Notes under the pieces: model-generated
Seen by the model: only the letters and a program-made list of their open reading frames with translations
What the model was told of the DNA's origin: nothing
Databases searched by the model: none
In this document: positions 57,428 to 64,000 of the stretch, piece after piece
How positions within the stretch are numbered: position 1 is the stretch's first letter
Layout of the letters: each line of letters begins with the position of its first letter
Made by a program: the position numbers and the translations under genes
Assembly: GCF_037042905.1 (NCBI RefSeq)
Contig: NC_087252.1
Span: 36,643,556 to 36,707,555, forward strand
Reading direction: 5' to 3'
Length of the DNA: 64,000 nucleotides
Source of the DNA: Lytechinus pictus
Lineage: Eukaryota > Echinodermata > Echinoidea > Temnopleuroida > Toxopneustidae

Positions 57428-58696
57428 ATATATTTATATATGGGGAAGGGGTTCTTATTTTTTTTCAAGAGCATCAAAAGTTTATGTTCTAAGTTCGTCA
57501 AAAAACTAGCAAAAACGCATATAAACTTTTTTTTCCGCTCTCATACCGAAATCATGAATTCGTTCCTGATTAAGATGGAATTAACCAGTTCCTTCTAGTC
57601 CACTGCTAAATAAGAACCAACAATTTTCTTCATATTTTTTCCTGCTGAGAAGGAAAAAAAATCACCTTTCTCCCTTCTGCTGCTTACCCTGGATCCATCA
57701 TTGGTTCAGATGGATCAAAACCCAGTACCCTTTGCAAACACTGCAAAAATTATATGTATAACCCATAATTGTTGTCACCTTACAGCTGCAGTTACAGATT
57801 AGATATTGTCAAATTAATCTGACATTCTGAAAGATGCAGAACAAAATTAATATTCTGTTCTGCCTTCTTCTATTAACTTACATCTGGGTGTACTCCTCGA
57901 TTAAGATCATTCAAAACTTAGCATCTTTGGTATCACTGTAAATATCAATTTCATTATTAAATGTATTCACAACCATTAAAATGATACATTATTACTTACA
58001 ATGATTATATAAACAATGAACAAATCTATACCTAACAAACATTATAGTAATACAAGAACAGGGTAAATCCAAAGAGCAGCGGATGTATGGGTTTGGCAAA
58101 GGCCAAAGGCCTATTGGGACCAATCCCCCTTGGATCTGATCATTGGTTAAAAAAAAAATAAGGTGATAAACAAATACGAAATGATGCACAGACAGAACCC
58201 AAAATTGTCTCACGGTCAGACTTACAGATGAGGGATTGTCAGACTTGGCCTTACAACCTCAGTGATGCGTAACAAACTTGATAATTTCTCTGCCTTCTCC
58301 CGTTAATACAATCTTGTTCCCACCCCTTTTTCAGATGGGTTAACAACTATTACCTTCGAATCAATTGTAAAATAATGCACATTGCCCAACATTAATTGTC
58401 CTTAAATCATTATTAATTGTCCTGAACTTTCAGCTGGAGTTACAGATAAGAAATTGTCTGAGCTAGCCGACGACATTCAAGATGTAGAGGCCATCGAGCA
58501 GCTTGGCATCAACTTTGGCTTCAGGCAGTTCAAGGTGAACCAGTACCTCAACATGAACAAAGACCGTGGTGACCGTTCAGGGACTTTGGCAATGCTCCTG
58601 GAATGGAGGAAGAAGACACCTAGGACAGCCCAGATACGGGATCTGGTAGACGCCCTCAAGAACGCTGGTGTTGATGGTTCATTTAACAACAATTGA
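51029..58696 (+). CDS. Ig-Ig-TM receptor with two cytoplasmic death domains (8 exons)
   Basis: Eight plus-strand exons (51029-51050, 51757-52016, 52289-52385, 53109-53444, 54517-54630, 56157-56219, 56775-57047, 58434-58696) join with matching phases to 1428 nt, 475 codons plus TGA. The product: signal peptide (about 1-27), V-like Ig (28-126), C1-like Ig (127-238), TM helix (about 247-267, with Lys at 261), basic stop-transfer RRKKNRK, short tail with tyrosines, death domain 1 (about 298-388) and death domain 2 (389-475). Death domains make homotypic contacts in innate immune and apoptosis signalling. An ectodomain of V plus C1 type recalls B7- or tapasin-like vertebrate receptors. I do not recognise a named orthologue. 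Confidence 0.8.
51425..51706 (-). mobile_element. tRNA-derived SINE (copy C) in the first intron
   Basis: On the minus strand: head GGGGGCATCGTGGGCTAGTG, B box GGGTTCGATTCC, then CCATGGCGTG and the GTGCTGCACTCAACCC central block. It ends upstream of the exon 2 acceptor. Confidence 0.7.
51757..52016 (+). CDS. Ig-death-domain gene exon 2: signal peptide end and V-like Ig
   Basis: Acceptor gtttatgttgacag; enters phase 1, leaves phase 0 at CAG|GTATAT. It encodes RLTIMLSFLPATLSKTTS, then MGGAAKIPCPFDEG and NIYWYYLDASGPRMI, with strand-B Cys and strand-C Trp, and ends NSTLILQ (strand E). Confidence 0.85.
52289..52385 (+). CDS. Ig-death-domain gene exon 3: end of V-like Ig
   Basis: Acceptor ttctttcgcctttcag; phase 0 in, G|GTAAGT out in phase 1. 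VTIDDEGTYRCDVDRLEQPT carries the D-x-G-x-Y-x-C motif that completes the V domain. Confidence 0.85.
53109..53444 (+). CDS. Ig-death-domain gene exon 4: C1-like Ig
   Basis: Phase 1-1, 336 nt, acceptor cagtcttatctccag, donor G|GTCAGT. NLTCQLTNVYPVTNLSLGWY, then DGSFDLETNVEAFETGEWLC. The C-x-x-x-x-x-Y/F-P and W-x-x-D spacing and SFDL-x-T strand resemble C1-set domains; I infer C1-like, C2 is possible. Two further cysteines before the domain (KQCLQEQPDSSPC) could pair. Confidence 0.85.
53566..54182. mobile_element. MITE with AAGTCCACYCCA ends in intron 4
   Basis: CAAGTCCACTCCAACAAAAA at the left is inverted at the right (TTCTGGGGTGGACTTGACC). The arms also share CAAGCATAACACTGAAAA and ATCGGATATAAAATAAG in inverse form. 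Confidence 0.7.
54517..54630 (+). CDS. Ig-death-domain gene exon 5: TM helix and basic juxtamembrane
   Basis: Phase 1-1, 114 nt, acceptor gttcaatcccatag, donor G|GTAGAC. PVKIVVPIVVLLAVIVVKVI then IPIMRRKKNRKLK: one helix followed by a positive cluster. The Lys within the hydrophobic run is unusual. Confidence 0.85.
54697..55244. mobile_element. Inverted-repeat MITE in intron 5
   Basis: CCCCTTTATTCCTCTTTCAT and TTTTTCACCGGCGAACTTC at the left match the inverse of GAAGTTCACCGGTGAAAAGC and CAATATGAAAGGGG at the right. Confidence 0.6.
56157..56219 (+). CDS. Ig-death-domain gene exon 6: cytoplasmic linker with tyrosines
   Basis: Phase 1-1, 63 nt, acceptor aacttcctacag, donor G|GTAGGA. RQYGEIKPAERVELGDKVY: Tyr in YGEI and KVY could be phosphorylation sites (inference). 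Confidence 0.7.
56775..57047 (+). CDS. Ig-death-domain gene exon 7: death domain 1
   Basis: Phase 1-1, 273 nt, acceptor gaatctaaattcag, donor G|GTGAGA. DLSKLGRHLGIRQFKLNQII, then ATSMLFTWKEKTP and MVKALEQSDMENLITEYF fit helices 1-6 of a death domain, with the central Trp. Confidence 0.85.
57355..57425. repeat. (AT)n microsatellite
   Basis: A long pure AT dinucleotide run in the last intron. Confidence 0.95.
57783..58330 (+). pseudogene. Decayed copies of the death-domain exon start
   Basis: CAGCTGCAGTTACAGATTAG (57784) and TTACAGATGAGGGATTGTCA (58223) resemble CAGCTGGAGTTACAGATAAG at the start of exon 8. The sequences after the two copies are also alike (TTCTGCCTTCTTCTATTAAC and CTCTGCCTTCTCCCGTTAAT). 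Stops break both frames. A weaker relic may lie near 57996. The spacings (431 and 217 bp) suggest a tandem duplication with a period near 215 bp. Confidence 0.5.
58434..58696 (+). CDS. Ig-death-domain gene exon 8: death domain 2 and stop
   Basis: Acceptor gtcctgaactttcag, phase 1 in. EAIEQLGINFGFRQFKVNQY, then LAMLLEWRKKTPRTAQIRDL, ending GSFNNN and TGA (58694-58696). It aligns with death domain 1 (FRQFK versus IRQFK, EWRKKTP versus TWKEKTP), so the two arose by duplication. Confidence 0.85.
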
Positions 58697-61210
58697 GGTA
58701 GTAGTCCTAACTGGATTTTTTTAAAGAGTGATTATGTGAAAGATAACTCTAGTATCAATACAAACATTGAAACGATTAGTTCAAAAAGAAAGAAAAACTG
58801 CGTACAATCATGCCATACTATATAATAAAGATGTTAATGCAAAAATAATAAAGATGTTAATGCCAAAAAATATGGATTCTAGTTGGAATAAAGTGTTGGT
58901 CTATAGAATAATTTTCATGATCATATCCAAAATTCGAAACACTGGAATTGACATTCATAATCGTCCATTCAAGAAGATAAAATCGCTGTATTCCAAATAC
59001 ACCTTTAATTTCATTCATTCATCTTTTTTTAATCAGACCACCTTTATCTGGTGTAAGGCAAGGTTGCCCCTCTGTGACTTCTTTCTACTGCGAAAAATCT
59101 ACCAAGAAAGGACAGCGCATCATTTGGTACAGACATTGCAGAGTGGAAGCCTTTGTCAAAAATCAAGCCGCTTGAAGACATTGTAAACGAGTATTGGTTT
59201 ATTTTGTCAGTGGGGGTTCCTATGCTCCTTCGCTGTAAATTAGACTTTGATTAAACAATGGAAATCGACTGTAAACTATGGTATGAATTATGAAAATTCA
59301 AGAACGAATGAGGCGTCTTTTCACATTTTTTAAAGGTATAATCGTGAAATTAAATGATTAAAATTGATGCATACTGTATAAATAACCATGAACTGGTTGA
59401 ACCTTTCAATCTTGTCAATCCAACCTAACAAAAAAAGAACGAAAACGTTATTAAACGCATAAAGATTATTATGGCTTATTATTGAGTTCCTCAAAAACAA
59501 TTATTCATCACATCAAAATTATCATGGAGAATTATTACTGAGTAACTAAAGAACTGCCAAATAACTGAAAAGGATCTTTTAATTTTGTAAAATCTGTACA
59601 AAACAAATATGTAAGAAAAAAAAAAAAAAAAAAATCACAGTCGGAACTGAAACAATTCATTGACCTTTTGGAGATCATGATAAAAGACTGTATGTAGTAA
59701 TAGTTTTTAAGTTTTATTAAGACACATTGTTGTATTTTTAAACATGCATGGTTCCTTTGAAATATATCATGCACAGATTGGATGATTTGATATTAAAAAT
59801 TGAGAGGCAACCACGCTAAACGTCACATAAAATGTACCTGCAATGTAGTCTCGACATTGCCAACAATGTTGGGAGGATAGTGTGATGACAAATGATAACT
59901 CTGTTTGCTTGTGGAAAGGAAATTAACTTTACATTCGCAAGGCGATACCACTTGCGAACTAGATAACTCTTGAGTGACGTTCTAGTCGCTGTTAAGTTTC
60001 AGTAGTTCCCCAACATGTCCGATAAGTTTCATTTAGAATGCTGACCAATTACTCTAACACCTGAGTGAGTTTCTTCGTAACCTGTAGTGGTGTGTAATGT
60101 AAGCGTATTTGAGTGGAAGCACTTTTGCGAGTGTACATGAAAATAGGTTTTCATCATGCCCCCGATCAAGATTAAAATGGATATGTACAATATTTGTGTC
60201 TGTTTAGAATAATAAAAAAACGAACAATCTTGAATAATGAGGTTACCAGAATGTGTGTGTCTTTTTTTATACTAAATTTGTAAAAATTAGTCTTCTGGCG
60301 GGGGTGGGGTGGCTTCTTAGATGAAATATATATTTCCGAGGTAGTATGCCAAGATTTCAAATTTTAAATTTCACCCCCCCCCCTTCCTTTTTTTAAAGAA
60401 TCTAGAAGTAAAAAAATAACAATAGGTCAATACACCTTTGGATAATTGGTATGATCATAATATTAATACAATTTCCATTATTGAACAATTTTGGAGTGAA
60501 TTTCTTTCATTACCTTCTTCTTCTCCATCTCCCCCTCTCTATCCATTTTATTTTGTCCGATATTGTCATTCGCAAACTTTTATTGTCAGTCTTTATAAGT
60601 CTCTCTTTATTTCAGTAAACACCGAAATTTTGTATCTGGAAGTAAATATCTATTGCCATACGCCTGTTTGGTGTAAATTGTTTGCTGAATTGTATTTTTT
60701 TAAAGGAAAAAGTACAGACGCACTTTCAGTCTTAGCAGCCTAATTATTTAAAAGAACTAAACTAAATTATGGTTTTCGAAAATCAGTTGTAATATGTCAA
60801 TATTTGGGAACTATTATGGGCAGAAGCTTTCTGCAACATAGAGAAATTGATGTCAAAGCCCTTGATGACAAAGCACTCTTTGTTGAAATCGTTGAATCAA
60901 AAGAGCAGTTTCGTCATTGGCTTTGGAGAAACAATTTTTCTTCGGCTCCGAATCTTAGGACAATCCGCTGTCTCGGTTTACCAATTTTCAACAAAGACCA
61001 CTTAGCTGTTTATTGTAAAATTAACTGGAATTTTCATTTTATTTACTGTTATAGATCCCGTACCCGTTGAGATTGCAAAATCTCGCCAATAGCTAGAACT
61101 TCAAAGGTCAATTTAATTATTGATTGTATTTGCTCTGCCTCTGGTAAATGCCTACTTTGAAAATGAAGTTTTGAAAATATTCTGTACTAAACATGTTAAA
61201 ATATTGTCTA
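58697..61210. other. 3' flank without a supported gene
   Basis: AATAAA-type hexamers (about 58822, 58849, 58885) could serve the death-domain gene. A short RT-like piece lies at 58970-59100. The rest is AT-rich; frames at 60438-61070 show no domain. Confidence 0.4.
58970..59100 (+). pseudogene. Possible reverse-transcriptase fragment (frameshifted)
   Basis: KIKSLYSKYTFNFIHSS in one frame is followed in another by PPLSGVRQGCP. SGVRQGCP is the RT motif of L1-like elements and the spacing fits. The fragment is very short. Confidence 0.35.
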
Positions 61211-61214
61211 ATGT

Positions 61215-61870
61215 TTAATAATAATAATAATAGTAATAACACGTTGCATTTATATGACGCTTTTACGAGTGTTTCTAAGTGCTTTACAAAAAATAACGTA
61301 ATAGCCTAACAATAACAATTACATTTCAATCATAACAAGAATTAAGTCAACTAAAATTACATGTAATAATAGAAATCGATCACAATTACACACAATTGCA
61401 ATCAGTACTTAATAATATTGAATAGATTAGGAAAATAAGAGGTGTGTTTTGAGGAGAGATTTGACGGAATCAAGAGAGGTGGCCTGACGAATATGTAGAG
61501 GGAGACTATTCCAGAGAATTGGAGCATTAACTGCAAAGCACGGCGACCATACCGAGTAAATGTACGAGGAGAAGGAGAAAGGGACAAGTGTGTAGAAGAA
61601 GATCGGATATTTCGAGATGTAGGGGCTTCATTAGGGATTAGATTTTGGAGGTAAAAGTTGCAAGATCATTTCTGATTCTATTAACAAGAATAATTTTGAA
61701 TTGTAATCGTTTTCAATGGGTAGCCAACAGATGGAACTAAGAGTAAGCGTGCAGCACTACTTGGGACACGCTTAAGAGGAAGTAAATGCGTTGTTGGCAA
61801 ACCAGAAAAAAAAAAGACTGTTGCGATAATTAAAGTAGTCCTGAGTATAGGACGACACAAAAGCATGGAA
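61215..61870 (-). mobile_element. LINE 3' fragment (minus)
   Basis: On the minus strand, frames with PILWNSLPLHIRQATSLDSV and KSLLKTHLLF match the C-terminal end of L2/CR1-type ORF2 (compare RLWNTLPASLRC and LKTYLMKK in the intact LINE), preceded by SAARLL. The end is an AAGCGTCATATAAATG-type 3' UTR and ATT tail. Frameshifts are present. Confidence 0.65.
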
Positions 61871-61969
61871 TAGACGTTCAGTGGATGATTGGTCTAGATA
61901 ACGTCTTAACCTGCATATCTTGTAGATGCCATATGAAGCAATCCTACAATCATCATGATCATTCCGAAT

Positions 61970-62410
61970 ATGTAAATTTGCCTGTTGGTAAAAGAATCAC
62001 CTTCAAAATTATTTTACTAATACATCATTCAATTTATTCTCTCTTCCCCACATATCTCAGCAGCTCTATCTCACAATATCAGCCTTCACGTAGTCTTCGC
62101 TCATCTGATTCTCTATTGCTCCAGACACCCAGAACAAAACACTCTCTGTTATAGGACCAAATCTATGGAATCAACTGCCTATCCAATTACGCCAAATTTC
62201 ATCAACAGAAGCATTCAAGTCCCAATTGAAAACTTATTTAATCTCCCATTAGCAGTTTAATAGTGTGTTTATTCAGGAGAATTCAAATTATATTCTTTTT
62301 GTGTTTTCTATTGTGTTTTGTGTTTATTTTCCTTGAAGCGCCATGAGCACCGAAAGGTGGACCTGTGCGCTATATAAGTAGCCACCATTATTATCAATAT
62401 TATTATTAAA
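61970..62410 (+). mobile_element. LINE 3' fragment (plus)
   Basis: LPVGKRITFKIILLIHHSIY and PSRSLRSSDSLLL correspond to LPIKFRIQFKIILLTFKSLH and PSRSLRSANQNFL of the intact LINE. A later frame gives LWNQLP and LKTYL. The 3' end GCGCTATATAAGTAGCCACC plus ATT tail closes it. Confidence 0.75.
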
Positions 62411-62415
62411 TCCAA

Positions 62416-64000
62416 TTAAAGTCTCCGTGAATAATCCCTCCAAGATCCCGTAAGCCCCCATTACACTTATTAGGAATCAAGCAGAAGCTGGAACGAAAAA
62501 AAAATTTCAAAAAAAAAAATCTAGAAATATTTGGATGGAGCTTATGAATTCACCAAACTAGAGTTCTAAATCAGTAAATTGACCAGGTGAATCATCATAC
62601 ACTAGTCAAAATGAACCGCAATGGAGTCAGATTGATAATTCGTGCTGCATTCTTGGCCATTCTAGGCGCATGCTGAATATTCTGACTGCATTCTGAGTGC
62701 ATTTGAAATATGTTTGTCATTTCTTTTGGCCGTCCCGAAGGTTTTGGTCATATTCAAAATATTCGAGGGGTATTTAAGAACTGTGTTCGAAGCAGATTTA
62801 AATGACCAACTGGTGGTTGAACAATAATTCTTTCATTCCGGCCAATCTGCTTGATACGGAATAAGCTTGATGGAGGCTCAATAGAATGTTATACCTTCCA
62901 CATTACCATTAATTTATAAAATACAAGATTGGATTAGTCTTACGAAATCGAGAAGAAAAAAGGAATTGGTAATTCCCCGAATACGCAAGTTACTACGTTA
63001 CACAATGGTAATTGTAACATCGACAAGACGGAATTACCAAAAGTAAACGAATACTTTTTTTTTAATTGTAATGGATACATAATAAAATGTGATTTATTGC
63101 ATTAAATCAAATATTTACATTCCATGTAAGATAATACAAAAGCGTGTAGTTGTTATTATTCAAATATCTTCCAAAGCATGAAATACACGTAGACTAAACG
63201 ATCTTTGTCTTTAGATTTGCATTATCTTATTACCAAATCCGAATACAAGTGCTCGCCCTGTTTATTTTTACATTTGAAAAAAAGGTCCAGATAGGGACAC
63301 TATAGACAAGAAACCAAGAAACAATTCCAAAGTTTATTACATGCATAACGGTCGAATAAACCATGCCTGTATACTTTACTTTTTTGCATCTTTGAATATA
63401 ATGATACATTAAACACCTACTGAGAGACTTAATTGTGCCATCCGCAGCCATATTGCTCTGCCCATGGCATTTAAGATGAAACACGAGGATCAGCAACTGA
63501 AAACCTTTAAGACGAATCTGGGCTCTTTCTGGTAAAGCCAGTTGATCTGAGGTTAACAGGAAGCCAATATTTTTGTTGGGACAGCAAAATCGGAAAATAT
63601 GGAGCTTTCTTATAGTAGGTAACACATTATTTAAGGAGGAAAGACATTTGCCAAGCGCAATTCGAGACAAAGAGCAGCAAAAAGGTTTATCGACGAAAAT
63701 TGGTGATTCAAAGCACAATTGTATCCTAGAATCTGGACGAATGACATGTTTCATTTGTTTCGTCAACTCCGAGACTTAGGACGTAACTATTGTTCTGGTT
63801 CACAACTTTTCCGGCAAAGTTCTCCCAGCCATGATTTTGATTAAGTGGGCATTTTTACTCTCTAATGCTAGAGGAACGTGATAAGGGGGGGGGGGAGGAT
63901 AGGGGTAAGGGTTCTGGGGATACTTTTTTTAGATCATCGAATACGCTTTAGAAAAGCGTCATTGTAATCAATAGATATATTTTTTCTTGTTCCCCGTTTG
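62416..64000. other. Right edge, no gene recognised
   Basis: An open frame of 178 codons on the minus strand (63766-63230) shows no domain or exon-like splice signals that I can defend. The sequence is otherwise AT-rich, with a G run near 63887. Confidence 0.4.

Noticed and set aside
63230..63766. 178-codon open frame on the minus strand
   Set aside because: No domain, odd composition, no splice context; I could not support it as a gene.
1..64000. CRISPR arrays, operons, bacterial promoters or attachment sites
   Set aside because: The window is animal nuclear DNA; the tandem repeats seen belong to transposable elements or microsatellites.

Overview
The window is an AT-rich piece of an animal nuclear genome. 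Short exons are bounded by GT-AG introns, nearly all in phase 1, and lie in long introns crowded with microsatellites, palindromic MITEs, tRNA-derived SINEs and LINE pieces. Three things point to a marine deuterostome, most likely an echinoderm (inference): secreted genes built from FZ, sushi, Ig and FN3 modules; a non-LTR retrotransposon carrying a 2A-like NPGP motif behind a signal peptide, as known from sea urchin elements; and the MITE load. No species can be named from the sequence alone.

Layout. (1) 1-5.3 kb, minus strand: a sushi (CCP) gene with a signal-peptide exon, two CCP exons and possibly a third cysteine-rich exon that leaves the window. A 1.3-kb palindromic MITE flanked by TTA lies between them. 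(2) 9.0-26.6 kb, minus strand: an 11-exon gene whose exon phases all close (795 codons). It encodes a secreted protein with signal peptide, FZ, Thr-rich linker, FN3-like, second FZ, Ig, mucin-like linker and two copies of a VCBS/FG-GAP-like 'W..D..G...DYCR' unit. An in-frame alternative last exon with its own AATAAA would give a short FZ-FN3 form. (3) 26.6-34.7 kb: no gene seen, only repeats. (4) 34.7-47.7 kb, minus strand: an SLC10-family (bile acid/sodium symporter) gene copy cut in two by an 11.85-kb fold-back element with matching termini and a 3-bp target duplication. The element is made of tandem units containing an ATGGCGGCC motif. A complete L2/CR1-like LINE sits in its right arm, and a SINE that itself holds a MITE sits in its loop. 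(5) 47.7-51.0 kb: repeats and a tRNA-like sequence. (6) 51.0-58.7 kb, plus strand: an 8-exon gene (475 codons) for a membrane protein with a V-like Ig domain, a C1-like Ig domain, one TM helix and two cytoplasmic death domains. Decayed copies of the second death-domain exon lie in its last intron. (7) 58.7-64 kb: LINE 3' fragments and no convincing gene.

The genes do not form a pathway. The FZ/Ig gene and the CCP gene look like exon-shuffled extracellular proteins. The Ig-death-domain gene looks like an innate-immunity or cell-death receptor. The 34.7-47.7 kb block records successive transposon insertions. All exon models were read by eye from reading frame, domain pattern and splice phase; none has transcript support here.
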